Below are positions 46,599-58,884 of a DNA stretch of 64,000 bases, piece by piece. The DNA is from Penicillium oxalicum. Lineage: Eukaryota; Ascomycota; Eurotiomycetes; Eurotiales; Aspergillaceae. The position numbers and the translations under genes are program-made. The DNA lies in the NCBI RefSeq assembly GCF_001723175.1, contig NC_064651.1, positions 620,001-684,000 of the forward strand, written 5' to 3'. The notes below the pieces were generated by a model, which made no database searches, was not told the DNA's origin, and saw nothing but the letters and a program-made list of their open reading frames with translations. Position 1 is the stretch's first letter, and each line of letters starts with the position of its first letter.

Positions 46599-46700
46599 AG
46601 TTAGTAGAATAGGCTATAAGAAAAGAAATAGGGAGAAAACAGAAAAATAGTAAATAAACCTAAGGGGCACTAACGCTTAAATCCTTTAAGGATAAAGGAC

Positions 46701-46717
46701 AGGGAAGGAGGGGATAA
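46701..46717 (+). other. Polypurine tract of B2
   Basis: AGGGAAGGAGGGGATAA stands immediately before the 3' LTR, where the plus-strand primer of reverse transcription is expected. Confidence 0.7.
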
Positions 46718-47433
46718 TATTACGGACCTTAAAGAAGCGCGGGGGCGTAGTTATTTAAGTAACGACTAAGGACTAATTATTCTACGGATACTAGGAATAG
46801 CGTATTACGTGCGTTTCGGTATACTTAGGCGTCCCGAGGGACCCGAGGAGGAGATACTAGGGCAGGGCAGAAGCAGCCTATAGCTAACCGACATACCCTC
46901 TTACTCTATAAGACGGTTAGCGCGACGCAGGAAACGGCCGCTATTTTACTAGCACCGGAATTACACCCAAGTGCGAGTAACTAGTAACTTATTACGTGAC
47001 TATATCCTATCGGTAATAGGATAGACTTATCGGTGATAAGTCCTAGCGTATTAGTAATAAGTCTCGACTTATTAGCGATAGGAAGGACTAGATATATAAG
47101 GACACTCTTTTTAGTATTATGTATTTAGTTCTTCGCGATCAATTGTACATTGTTACTTAGTTACTACCTTGAAGCACTTTGCACTCACGGTTCAACTCTA
47201 AGACAAACCTAACCTATAGGTAGGGGATTACTTAGTAGTAACACTTAGTGATTAACCTACTTGGCGCGCACCTCTGGCACGTCTTGCAAGACACTCAGGA
47301 TCAACCCGTAGTAAGGCTTTGCGAAGCAACGGTACGATTGAGAGACTAGGTCTTAGGATTGGAAGTTAGGATAGCAGGCAAGTATCGGCCTAGGACGTTC
47401 TAACTCACAGTAACCAGTCGGCACCGCGTAATA
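46718..47433 (+). repeat. 3' LTR of B2 (716 bp)
   Basis: Begins TATTACGG (ancestrally TGTTACGG) and ends CCGCGTAATA before the CTAGG duplication. The last 300 bp keep many CA and TG steps that are TA in the 5' LTR. Confidence 0.88.
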
Positions 47434-48539
47434 CTAGGCTATAGAAGCTAAATCTAATATCTTTAAAAGAAAAGACGCGTCTGTTAATATTTACTAGGAC
47501 TACTATAACATTAATATCTCTTACTTTAAAACCCTATCACGATACTATATATATCCCCTATAAACCTTCCCTCTTACTAAATTTTATCTCTAAACTACCT
47601 AAATTATTAAATTTACCTAAATCTCTATTATATTCCTGAATACTAACTATAGCTAAAGAAGACCTCGGCTAAGCGGCTGGGGTTAAAGAATTTCTCGTAT
47701 CTCGCGAAGACTATAGTAACTTCTTTACCCTAAAATCCCGAGGCTAGCTAGTGAACCAACTTACTAGCGCTCCTAAAGAATTTACCCTTAATCTACTTAA
47801 AATATTAGAAAGAACAGAAGACTTTGAAGACTAGTTTAGAGATATATACTAAATCCTTAAAAAGAAAGGACTCTATCGTCTCGTTAACCTAAAATATAAT
47901 AGGCCTAAAGTAATATCTAACGAAGCAGAAACTTAGGTCGAATACTCCTATACTATATAGATATAGCTCTAATAATCTATCTCGAAGGATATCGATATAA
48001 TAATTAAAGCTATAAGATTCTGATGCGAATTCGCTAATAAATATATTATTAGCTTGAAAAAGGCCCTCTATACTACTAGCTTTATTCCTAGCAAAAAGAA
48101 GGTAACTAGGGTTCTACGAACCTACCAGGCTAACTACCTATTAGCGATCGATTTTGTGCATAAATTTCGTAGTGCCTATACTAAAGCAACGGAAGAAGTC
48201 TAACGTATCCTAGGCATAATTGTTTCTCTCCTTCTTGATAAATTACAAAGTAATATCCTAACCTTTGTAGCTACTAGACTAGTAGATTATTCTAATAGAT
48301 ACGAAAATATTGTAAAGATTATAGTACTAGACCTTTTCCGAACCTTTACTAAGGTAATCTATAAACTAGAAATTGTAAATTACTAATTCTCGAGCGTTAT
48401 AACCACGATAACCAGAAAATCTTTAAAACCCTCGTTAGATAAATATAAATACCTCCTGTTAAAGTATATACCTCTAAGAGGTAAATTGCTATAGGAATAG
48501 GTAAAAGAATAGATCGAAGGCCTAAATTAGATCGCTCCG
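47434..48539 (+). pseudogene. Leader and gag of C1, RIP-damaged, truncated
   Basis: gag starts near 47652 with ATA for ATG, followed by AKEDLG. The capsid-like part is readable between 48010 and 48400 (for example DFVHKFRSAYTKATEEV) and matches the less damaged gag of C2. It is cut at 48539 by the LTR of C2. Confidence 0.7.
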
Positions 48540-48720
48540 TGATAGACCTACAGGTCTACAAGGCAAGGAAGCAATCTGGAGGCGAGACAACTGGGATTAG
48601 GAAGTCTAGGGAGAAGGAAGAAGAGAGAGAGAGAGGGAAAACCCACGATGGGGGAAAAACCCTCAAGACACATGACCGCTGCTGGGCCTAGCAAACATCT
48701 GGAGAGGGCAAACTCTCTTA
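48540..48720 (-). repeat. 3' LTR of C2 (181 bp)
   Basis: Inverted copy of 39511-39706. On the minus strand it is preceded by the purine tract CTAGGGGGGGTA (+ 48721-48732). Confidence 0.88.
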
Positions 48721-48949
48721 TACCCCCCCTAGGACCAGCAGCAATGTGAAGAATATCATACATGATGGTGTGACATAATAAAATTTTGAAGGGGAGGGTT
48801 AGTTAGGATCTCTTATATACAATAATCTGGTACGATTATTTTGAAAAATCCTATTAGGCTTGGTTTTGGTAAGTATATTAGCGGCATTATCCTTGCTCGG
48901 GATACTAGTTAGTTAGATAAGGTTCTTTTTAATAAGGTCTCTGATCAAA

Positions 48950-51900
48950 TAGTATCTCGTGCTAATCTAGGATAATCTTGGGCTGACTTTAGGGTTTATA
49001 ACGGTCGTGATGGTATTATCGGAATCACAAAATAGGGTGATTGGGATATTTTTGTCGAATTCTTTATCTTGGTTCAATAGGGGTATAAGTAAAAGGTTAG
49101 TAGTAATTTTGGCAAGGTAAAGTCCCTCTTTCGCTGCGGTCGTAAGGGCATAGTATTCGGCTATAGTCGATGAGGCTGCCACGATGTCTTGTCTTTTTGA
49201 GCTCTATGAGATTGGGGCACCAGCAAAGAACTAAATGTATGCTTCGGTAGATTTTCTATCCTCTGTATTAGCGTACGATGAGTCGATAAATCCTTCCAGA
49301 CCCTTTGAGGGTTCTTTTCTAAATGGGATTCCTAAATTTGTGGTGCCTGCAAGGTATTGCAACAAAACTTTGTACGCTACTATATCATCTTTTCTCGGGT
49401 GTGCGTTACGGCGCTGTAGTTTGGACACGGTCGCTGCAATATCCGGGCGTATTTTGATTGAGAGCTAACTAATCTTTCCTATCATTTTGGCATAGGCTCC
49501 CTGATCGAATGCGTTATCCTCTGTTAGATTATTTGGATGGGGGATTTTCCAAGAGGGATTCATTAGAATTAGCGAAGGATTGCAATTTTTATAGCCCTTA
49601 TCATGGATTAAATTTGTCAAATAAGCCTGTTAGCTCATAAAGATGTAGCCAGAGGGTTCTTTAATCATATCACATCCAAGGAATCTTTTGAATAGGAGGG
49701 TCTTTAGTTTTCTTTTGTTTGAAAGGCCCTTTTTTATAGAGTTCAATTGATCCTTATGTCCAGTCGCGAGGATATCATCCATATAGATCATAACAAATAT
49801 AGTATAGTCCTTGTTGGTGAAGATGCATGGTTCGGAGGGGATTGGAGAGAGGCCTAGGCTAGATAGGTCATCTTTGAAAAGTTTATACCAGAGGTGTCCT
49901 GCTTGTCGCAATCTATAAAGCGCCTGGTTTAGTACGTATGCTAGATCTTCTTCTTTTGGGCTAAATTGTTTATGTCCAGTTAGTTGCTTCATGAATATGA
50001 TGCGGTTGTTAATGGCGGTATTGAGGTAGGCTCTAATTACGTCCCACTGTTCCTTTTTCCAATTGCGGATAGCAGCCATGGTAATGAATAACTTGGCCGA
50101 TGCATCTGAGATAACTGGGGTATATCTTTCGTCAGGTTGGAAGTCTACGCCTGGACTTTGGCGGTTGCCACATACGACCTATCTGGCACGGAATTCTAGG
50201 ATATATCCTTCGGTATCCTGTTTGATGTTATAGACCTATTTGCCTGGAAGGATTTTGGTACCTTTTGGGGGTTTAGTTACCAAAGTTATTGTGTTAGATG
50301 ATTCAAACTTCTTTAATTAGGTCTCTTCGGCTTTAAGCTATTGATTGGCGAATTAGGATTTTATGGCTTCCCTATAGGTTTAAGGGATTTTGACTATTGC
50401 CGACCGTATCATCTTAGTGGCCGTGCTTAATATGCTAGGTCTAATTGAGTTGTCTTCGGTAGACGCAGCGAAGCATGAACTTCCTTTCGTTCTCTCTTCA
50501 TGCTCTTCCTCAACTGGTCCTTTTGTAGTGTATCTGACTATTCCTTCTATAAGTTGTCTCGGAGTATGTCTCCGCAGGCTTCTTCTTACTAGAGAGGTGG
50601 AGCGTCTCCGGTCGCTCGTGAAATCTGGTTGATTTGTCGTGATAGTGTCGATAGGGTCCGCTGATGAAGCTTGTGACATTAGGTAGCTACGGAACCTCTG
50701 AGGAATCACTACTAGAGGGGGGAGTTGTGGTTAAATTGATTGGGATAGTGTCTTAGACTTTTTAATGGTAGGATTTGGGTCAGATTCTGGCGTGGGTAGG
50801 AATTGTCCTGGTATAGTCCTTCTCTTAATTAACGGGATTGGACTATCCGGGTTCCAGCGTGAAAAAATTCCTCCCTAGTTAGGAATTAGGTCTCTAGGGA
50901 TTTGGATTTTAGGATCCGGTCGAGTATCAGGGGCTCTTTTCCTCGGTTGTATCGGTAAAATTTTGCGATATTAGGAAGGTTGTAAAATTAGGATATTTTG
51001 GTCCTCTGGTATAGTTAGTAGTATACTTGGAGGGATTGGAGCGGGTTAGGGAAAAATTCGTCCCTCGCGCAATTCTGGGTCTTTTGGGAATTGGACTTAA
51101 GGAGGTGGAAGATTATATCCCCTTCCTCTTTCCTGTTGGAGAGGTGGAATTTTTGGAGTATGGGAAGTTTGTGAAATTTGGATTTCTTCGTGGGTATCTG
51201 GGCTCATATTAGAGTAGGTGTTGCGGTCGGGATCTTCATGGTGGTCGTTATCCGCGCGGGTAGTCTTTTGGGTAGGCCTATTTGATCGTTTCACGGTTAT
51301 GTCGGTTGTCTTTTTGACATTTTGGATCTTTATATCATAGAACCTTTCTTGCATAATCTGTTTAATTCGATTATCTAGGTCCAATAGCAGTGTGGATGGT
51401 TCTTCCTAAAAGTCTATATCTCTTCTGATCATGACTTTTCTCTTGTATAGGTCGTAAATCCTGTATTGGTGGCCATTCTCACTATTATATCTAACTAGGT
51501 ATCTAATCCATGCCCTCGGGGCTATCTTTTGTCCTTAGGTTCGTTATTCTTTTAGAATATAGACATAGGCTTTGGAATACCAGATACGTAAAAATCCTAA
51601 ATCGATTAGTTACTTCACCCTAGAGCCATTAGTATCATGCTAGTACTTATTCTATCTTTCCAAAGGGGACAATTTTTCATTTAGTTTACGGATTCGGTTC
51701 ATGATGTAGGTAGTAGTAACTATAGCTTCAGGCCACAAAAATGCGGGAGCTTAGGGCGTAGCTACTATGAGGGTTCGGGCCCCCTGTATAATAAGATGTC
51801 CAGAGCTTTTAGCAACACCATTTTGTTTATAGGTGTAAGGGGCGCTTATTGAGAAAGTGCAACCCTTCTGCTTAGCCTATTCTTTGAATTTAAAGAAACT

Positions 51901-52700
51901 TCTGTCTCTATCTGTGCGGATTTCGGAAGGCTAAGTGCTAGTGGAAGTGAAGATACGCTTTAGCATTTGGATTAGGACATCCGAGGCTTAGCCTTTTGTC
52001 TTTATTGGAATAGCCTATCTGAACCTAGTGGCATCGTTAACTACGATTAGGACGTGTGATACATTCCCGATTCTAAGGGGGTGGCATGGCTGGATATCAA
52101 TGTGGATGAATTCCTATGGTATCTCAGAGCGTGTCTGGTTTGTGTGGGATACGATCCTCTTGGATTTTGCAATCTTGTAAGCTTTACAATTAAAATGTTC
52201 GTTACTATAGACCTCCTCACCGATTTTGTGATGGTTGATTTTTGCGGTGGGCTGTCTAATATGACCTAGACGGTAATGGGCTACTTCTGGTGAAATTGTG
52301 GCAAAGGAATATGCGGTCGCTACAATTAGGGGGGCCTTCTTCTCGTATGCTATGGATGGTTTGATTGAAGTGGCCTTTAGGAATGGGATACCTCGCTTTC
52401 TGTATGCGTATGCTATGATCTTTCGTTTATTATTTGGGTTAACGAAGATATTTTCCCAATCTTTCTAGCCTATTTTGTGATCCTTGTATATTTGGGTCGT
52501 GGATAGGAGGTTAAAATCACCTATTGGTATGTATTCGCATTGAACATCGAGTGTTTTGGTGCCCTCTGGAAGGATCAGTTTAATTCGAGTAATTGCTTTT
52601 CCGAGGGATTTGATGGTTCTTCTATCAGAGGTCTGGCATTGGTAGCTATGGGGGTCACTTTGGAATTTCATAATTGCATTTCTATCAACACAAATTGAGC
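48950..52700 (-). pseudogene. pol of C2: protease, integrase, RT, RNase H
   Basis: Copia-type RT is open over 50079-49630: KKEQWDVIRAYLNTAINNR, the catalytic IYMDDIL at about 49787-49770, and then TGHKDQL. RNase H is visible at 49428-49231 (FIDSSYANTEDRKST) and 49182-48967 (AEYYALTTAAKEG). The protease/integrase part lies between 52671 and about 51400, including YIPIGDFNLLST. Several TAG codons stand where Trp is expected, so no intact polyprotein remains. Limits are approximate. Confidence 0.75.
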
Positions 52701-53274
52701 GTGATGCGCCTGAGTCGACGATCTATTCAGTAGAGGGGTTTCTTTTGATTGAGGCTATAGCAAATTGGGGATCTGGACGGTCGGCGAAGTCGAATTCTAC
52801 TGCTGTGAGGGCGTAGTAGTACTTATCTTCTTCTTTATTAACCTGCATTACCATATTTGCGCTCGTATTGTTGTCTTCTTCTTCAAGATCCCTTCTGTAT
52901 GGTTGGGATTGGGATTGGGATTGGGATCCCTTCGAGGTGATCGAATTCTTATCCCTATTATTCTTTCTAATAGAAATTGGCTTTTGGGGATTTTGGGAGG
53001 GTTGGATGGGATTTTGGGTATTGCTACCCCCGTTCTTCTTGATTTTGTTGTTGTATATCGTAGGCTATCCCTCCGGCGGTGGTCTATTTGGATTGTCTAT
53101 GTTCCTCTACGGGGCATTTACCCAAATACCTTTGACAGGCTTCTAATCCGACGTTCGCGATGTAATGACTAGATGGGCGCAGTCCTTGGTGGTATGGCCC
53201 TTTCTTCCGTAAAAGAAGTAATTGCCGTTCGGAGCGATCTGATTTGGGCCTTCGATCTATTCTTTTGCCTATTC

Positions 53275-54117
53275 CTATGGCGATTTACCTCTCGGGGGCA
53301 TATGCTTTAATGGGAGGTATTCGTTTTTGTTAGATGTAGGTTTTGGTGGTGGTTTTCCGGTTGTAGTAACGCTTGAAAATTGGTAATTCACGATTTCTAG
53401 TTCATGGATTACTTCGGTGAAGGTTCGGAAAAGGTCTGGGGCGGTGATCTTTGCGATATTCTCGTATCTGTTGGAGTAGTCTGCTAGTCTAGCAGCCACG
53501 AAGGTTGGAATGTCACTTTGCAATTCATCAAGAAGTAGGGAAACGATTATGCCTGGGGTAAGTTGGACTTCTTCCGTTGCTTTGGTGTAGGCACTGCGAA
53601 ATTTATGCACAAAATCGATCGCTGATGGGTAGTTAGCCCGGTAGGTTCGTAGGACCCTGGTCACCTTCTTTTTGCTAGGAATGAAGCCGGTGGTATGGAG
53701 GGCCTTTTTCAAGCTAATGATATATTTATTAGCGAATTCGTATCGGAATCTCATAGCTTTGACCATCGCATCGATGTCCTTCGAGATAGATTGTTGGAGC
53801 TATATCTGTATGGTATGGGAGTGTTCGACCTAAGTTTCTGCTTCGTCAGATGTCACTTTGGGCCTGTCACATTTTGGGTTAACGAGGCGATGGAGTCCTT
53901 TCTTTTTAAGGATTTGGCATGCATCTCTGAACTAGTCCTCGAAGTCTTCTGTTCTTTCTAACAATTCAAGTGGGTTGAGGGTGAATTCTTTAGGGGCGCC
54001 AGTAAGTTGGTTCACTGGCTGGCCTCGGGATTTCAGGGTAAAGAAGTTGCTGTAGTCTTCGCGAGATGCGGGAAATTCCTTAACACCGGCCGCTTGGCCG
54101 AGGTCTTCTTTAGCTAT
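53275..54117 (-). pseudogene. gag of C2, start codon lost
   Basis: An unbroken frame runs over 53766-53275 (RYEFANKYIISLKKALHTTG; then IDFVHKFRSAYTKATEEV). Upstream it continues in phase to 54117, where ATA followed by AKEDLGQAAG replaces the likely ATG. UBN2/retrotrans-gag type capsid of copia elements. Confidence 0.72.
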
Positions 54118-54543
54118 GATTGGTATTCAGGAATGTGATGGAGATTTGGGTAAATTTGATGATTTGGGTGGTTTGGAGATGAAATTTGGTAAGAGGGAAG
54201 GTTTGTGGGGGATGTGTGTGGTGTTGTGATGGGGTTTTAGAGTGAGAGATGTTGATGTTGTGGTGGTCCTAGCAAACATCAACAGACGCGTCTTTTCTTT
54301 TGAAGATATTGGATTTGGCTTCCACAGCCTGGTTGAAGTTTGTTGTATTTGATGAGTTTTTGGCTTCTATAGCCTGGTTGGATTTGTTGATTTGTATTGG
54401 ATTTGGTAATTTGAATTTGGTGATTTGGTGATTTTGGTGATTATGGCTTCCATAGCCGAATTTGATGAATTTGGTGATTGAAAATTTGAGAACTTGTGGT
54501 TTTCATAAATTCAGGCCTTACTATTGCGATCGGGCTCATAACC

Positions 54544-54719
54544 TGATAGACCTACAGGTCTATAAGGCAAGGAAGCAATCTGGAGGCGAGACAACTGGGA
54601 TTGGGAAGTCTAGGGAGAAGGAAGAGAGAGAGAGGGAAAACCCACGATGGGGGAAAAACCCTCAAGACACATGACCGCTGCTGGGCCTAGCAAACATCTG
54701 GAGAGGGCAAACTCTCTCA
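54544..54719 (-). repeat. 5' LTR of C2 (176 bp)
   Basis: Ends exactly at TGAGAGAG on the minus strand (+ 54719). It is followed by family A sequence. The primer-binding site GGTTATGAGCCC lies just inside, at 54543 downward. Confidence 0.88.
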
Positions 54720-56055
54720 AGAGGTTTTCGTATCTTAGGAGGGAATCGAAAATAGCTCCTAAGTTCTTTTCCGGAGGATAGTTTAAACTAGACTTTAAAT
54801 TCCTTCTTAGCCCTATCCTAGTTACTGAGCTAGGCGTAAAGGTATCGTAAGCGTTATACTAGAGTCCCGTAATTAATACTATTAGTATAGATATATAAAA
54901 GATATACTAGCTAAGTTAGATACCTCTTATAAATCGAATTAGGGCTAATTCCGGTCGTATTTTAGTGTATAGACCTACTATTAAGCTAAAAAATTACTAG
55001 CGCTTCGCGCTTACTTTTAGTATCTAATTTCGTCTTCGGAATTACTTTAGCTAGCCTAGAAGTATCTATCTTATATCTGTAGGATACTAACTTTAATAAA
55101 TCTTGCGATATCTTTAGTTTCTTAGTAGTAGGCTCTGTTAATAGTTCTGATTTTAGCGATCGCTTATCGCTATCGTTATCGTTATTGTTATCGCTTAGTT
55201 CTAGACTCTATTTACGCGATTAGATTTCTTCTATAGAAGAAATTTAGCTTCCTTCTAGATCCTAGTTTCGCGATAGGATTTCTTCTATAGAAGAAATTTA
55301 GCTTTTATCCTTATCTAGAGCTACGCTTTAATCCTTATCTACCTTATCTAAAATTCGCGGTATCCGATAGTATTCGTATATAAATCTATCTTTATTAATT
55401 AATAGATATTATCTTAATAGCCTTTCTAGCGTTAATTCTGTTAAATCTAGCGATTTATAGGCGTTATCGAGATTACCTTATATAACCTCTTTAGCTCTTC
55501 GGATCCCCTACCTATATATTTCTTTCTTAAGTTGTTAGAGAATAGCGTTATTAACTCGGAGCTATATCTCTTCGAAACTAATCCCGCTCCTTACTAGTTT
55601 GCTAATCTTTTCGGCGAAAGCTTTCGTTCGGACTCTAATTATAATCTTTTTAGCGTCCCTATTCTAGGCTTATAGCGCTATATATATTACTTACTAGATA
55701 TAGTTCTTATTATATTCGCGATGATTAATTACTTCTCTTGCTACTATCTAGCTATCCTTAAAATCTTCCTAAGTCTTATACCCCTTCTAAAATTCGCTAT
55801 CCTTTATAAAGATATAGAGTTTAATCGCGACCGAGTCTAAAAATATCTATCCTTTTTCGTAAATCTTATATAGATAGAGCTTTATCTTCTTATAGACCTA
55901 GTCCGTAGGTAGCGTACGTAATTCTTCGATAATCTTAGTAGAGGAAGTAATTTATATTAAACGATTATTTAGTATCGAAGGTATAATATTAAGATACTAG
56001 CTTATAGCGGATATCGTAGCCTAGTTTGTTATATTAAATTCTTCGATAGAAGAAA
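54720..56055 (-). pseudogene. ORF3 of A2, N-terminal two thirds
   Basis: Corresponds to A1 37551-38890 in reverse. Stops occur at the same kinds of positions. It ends in AAGATACGAAAACCTCT before the LTR of C2. Confidence 0.55.
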
Positions 56056-56459
56056 TTCGTAGTATTTAGCGAAAATTATTATAATTTAAGCTCTCTCCGG
56101 AGACTTCCCTCTCCTCCTAAAAATCTTACTATCCCTAGTAAGTTCCTTTTCTATTACTTTTTAAAGTAGTCTTAAAAATTACTAAATTTCTAAATAAAGA
56201 TAAAATTTAGTAAACCTAACAAAATTAATCCGTTTCTAAGAGAAATTAACAAAAATATAAAAAATCCGAAATATTAGTATTAAATAGACTAATTAATACG
56301 TAATATTTTAATAAAGAAAATTATATAATTAACTTAACCCTATCCCTCTTGCGGTAGCCGTCCTCTTCTACGCCTTTATATAGTAGATAATAATCTGTTC
56401 TTAGCCTTAATTCTTTTATCCTTACTTCCTTCTAATCTTTTAAAATTAGCGTCTTTTCT

Positions 56460-58050
56460 AAGGGAAATCCCTACTAGATCTACTAGAGTAGCGTAAATCT
56501 GCGAGGTATAGTATAAATAGGTTCCTAAATATAATTAGGGCGTAGTAGTAGTAGAGACCGTATTAATATTCGTGCGCTAGTTCTTCTACTACTAGTACTA
56601 GTCCGGAACTATATCCTTCTAAAATTAGTCGTCTCTCTTGCGTATCTCTAGTCTATTCTTACCGATCCTACCGAGTACTACTCGATTTAGTTTATTTTAG
56701 TAGTATAGTCCTTTATTCTATATACTTAAGTAGATAGGATAACCGGTTACTTAATATCCTTTATTTCTATACTAGTAGTAACTATTAGGTAGCTATCTTA
56801 TAGATATATAAGTAGGGTTATTATAGCTATCGTTTTTTGTAATTAGATACTAAACTAAGGCTCTCTGTTTATTAGTAGTCTTCTGCTAGTCTTTAATAAC
56901 CTTTATTATATTTACTAATAGACTATTAAATATATTCGTTAAACTTTCTAAATCTTAGCCTCTTAAAGAGCTTATAATCTTGTTTATAGAGTCCCTATTC
57001 TTCGGAGTATCTATTATTTTCTGTCCCTCGTATAATTTTTCTCTAGAATCCGTATAGACCTAGATTCCTTTCTCGGGTACTATATAGCCTATCGCGAGAT
57101 TATAATCTTTCTAGTCCTAATTTAGATCCCTAGTAGCTTTTTTAATCTAATTAAAAGAGATCCGTCTTTTACTCCTAGAAGGGTAGTTAATATTAATTTT
57201 CTTCTTCTTAATTAATTTCGATCTTAACTTTTCCGGTAGTCCTTCGATAAACTAGGCGTATCTTTCTAGATCGCTAATATCTCCTCTCTTTACGAGGTAT
57301 AATAATACTGATAAAAATATAGTTAGATATATATAGAAGTCGTCCTATTTAATACGATTTCTATAGAAACTCTGTAGCTAGGTACGAGTATAGGTAGCCT
57401 ATAGGCTATCTATATCGCGATACTAATCTTTAAAATCCTAGAAGAACTCCTTCTTATTCCTTATCTACTAATTTAAATTTACCTTAACCTATATATATTA
57501 TAGCTAACTATAGTAATCTAGAAGGATCTCTAAAATTCGCGTATTATCTCTTATATTATAACGCCTATATATACGCTTAAAACTATCTAAGAATTCTAAT
57601 ATATTTCTGCCTTCGAATTAGGGCGTACTAGGGGTCCCTAGCTTAGGTATAGTCCTAACTATATATCGTAAAGTTTATATCTCCGAATTTAGCGTATAAA
57701 CTTATATTAGTATTAGTAAAGGAGCTAGTCTCTAAGATAGCGGTAGCGGTAGCGGTACTCTCTCGCTAAACCCTTTAGGTAACCCTTTAGTAGATTTAGA
57801 GGGGGCTCTATCGCTAGGATTACGATAGGTATCGAAAGAGGTTATATTCGTAGGTATATCTAAAGATATTCTATAGTCGTTTAGTTATTTAGATTACGAT
57901 AATTACTTTAGCTTTATAGGCTCTGTCTAGTCCGGATATTTTTAGGGTTTTTTAGGTATAATAGTATCCTAAAGGATATAGCAAGATTCGTAAGGTAATT
58001 AACTCTTCGTATTTAACAAAGTTATAAAATTAGTAGCTAGTCTAGATAGT
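56460..58050 (-). pseudogene. gag of A2, RIP-damaged
   Basis: The inverted equivalent of A1 24800-26060. It is joined to the pol tail at about 56400-56440 through short shared sequence (AGATTAGAAGGAAG in A2 against GAATTAGAAGGAAG in A1). Confidence 0.6.
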
Positions 58051-58715
58051 AGCGTAGTTCCTAATTCTTTTTAATTTTTCTTCTGTATTTATACTCTCTT
58101 TTTATAGCCGTTTTTCTCTCCTTTATCGCTTTCTGTTACTAGATTAGTATATATTCGGCTCGCGATTTCTTCTATAGAAGAATTTTGTAACTACTATCTT
58201 AGCGTAGTATTTTCTTCTAGTAAGATCTTTATATTAGCCGCCTATAGTAGTCTTTCTAGAGCGATAAACTAGCTCTATATAAAGTTCGGATATACTATAT
58301 CTATCCGTTAATATAATTAGTCCGGAGATATTTTTAGTAATCGAATTAATATCTCTCGATCCTCTTAGTATCGATTAGCTAATAATCCGCGAACAAGATA
58401 GGTATATCGATCGAATAAAGGTATAGTATTAGCTATAAGACCCTCGGTAGGAGCAGCCTCCTATATATAGCTAAAAGTCGCGTATTTAGCTATAATATAA
58501 GGTATTAGTTTCGAATAGTAGTCTTAATTTCTCTTAATTTTTGTTAGGGTTAAACGCGTTATCTACTTTTTCTACAGAGAAGTACAGAATTTCTTAATTA
58601 TAGTAGTAGTTATAATAGCAGTCGTAGCAGTCGTGGCCGTCTTAGCAGTAGTCTTAGTAGTAGTCGCGGTAGTAGTAGCGGTCGTTTTAGTCTTAGCGGT
58701 CGCAATAGTAGCGTT

Positions 58716-58799
58716 AATCTTAGTAGCAATCTTAGTAGTAATCTTAGTAGCAATCTTAGTAGCAATCTTAGTAGCAATCTTAGTAGCAATCTTAGTAGC
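58716..58799 (-). repeat. 12-bp minisatellite in A2 leader, 7 units
   Basis: Seven units, AATCTTAGTAGC on the + strand (one with T at the end), against five in A1. They create a spurious open frame of Val/Ala/Ile/Leu repeats on the + strand. Confidence 0.9.
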
Positions 58800-58884
58800 G
58801 GATCCTTTTATAATCGCATCGTAGGAATAGTATAGTCCTCTATCTTAGCTACCTTTATTACAAAACCCCTACGTCGGTTACTAA

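Larger units (their letters stand above)
39923..47433 (+). mobile_element. B2: full-length Ty3/gypsy chromovirus, family B (7.5 kb)
   Basis: The most complete element of family B: LTR, gag, protease, RT, RNase H, integrase, chromodomain, an antisense ORF, a purine tract and the 3' LTR. It is flanked by a CTAGG duplication (39918-39922 and 47434-47438). All genes have RIP stops and several small indels relative to B1, so it cannot be active. Confidence 0.9.
39511..48539 (+). mobile_element. C1: Ty1/copia retrotransposon, family C, split by B2
   Basis: Left part 39511-39922 (5' LTR, primer-binding site, leader) and right part 47434-48539 (leader, gag). They are separated by B2 with a CTAGG duplication. 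It stops inside gag at 48539, where the inverted LTR of C2 begins. Homologous sequence in C2 (about 53240-54719, inverted) confirms the order. C1 is inserted in ORF3 of A1. Confidence 0.85.
48540..54719 (-). mobile_element. C2: near full-length Ty1/copia element, family C (6.2 kb)
   Basis: Inverted copy with both LTRs (54719-54544 and 48720-48540), primer-binding site, gag, protease, integrase, RT and RNase H in copia order, and a purine tract before the 3' LTR. It is the least damaged element here. Stops come mainly from TGG changed to TAG. Flanking 5-mers do not match (CTCCG left, AGAGG right), so it is probably a recombinant rather than a simple insertion. Confidence 0.87.

Noticed and set aside
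58633..58824. Open frame of Val/Ala/Ile/Leu repeats, like a membrane protein
   Set aside because: It is the plus-strand reading of the 12-bp minisatellite in the A2 leader; a multiple-of-three unit repeats without stops.
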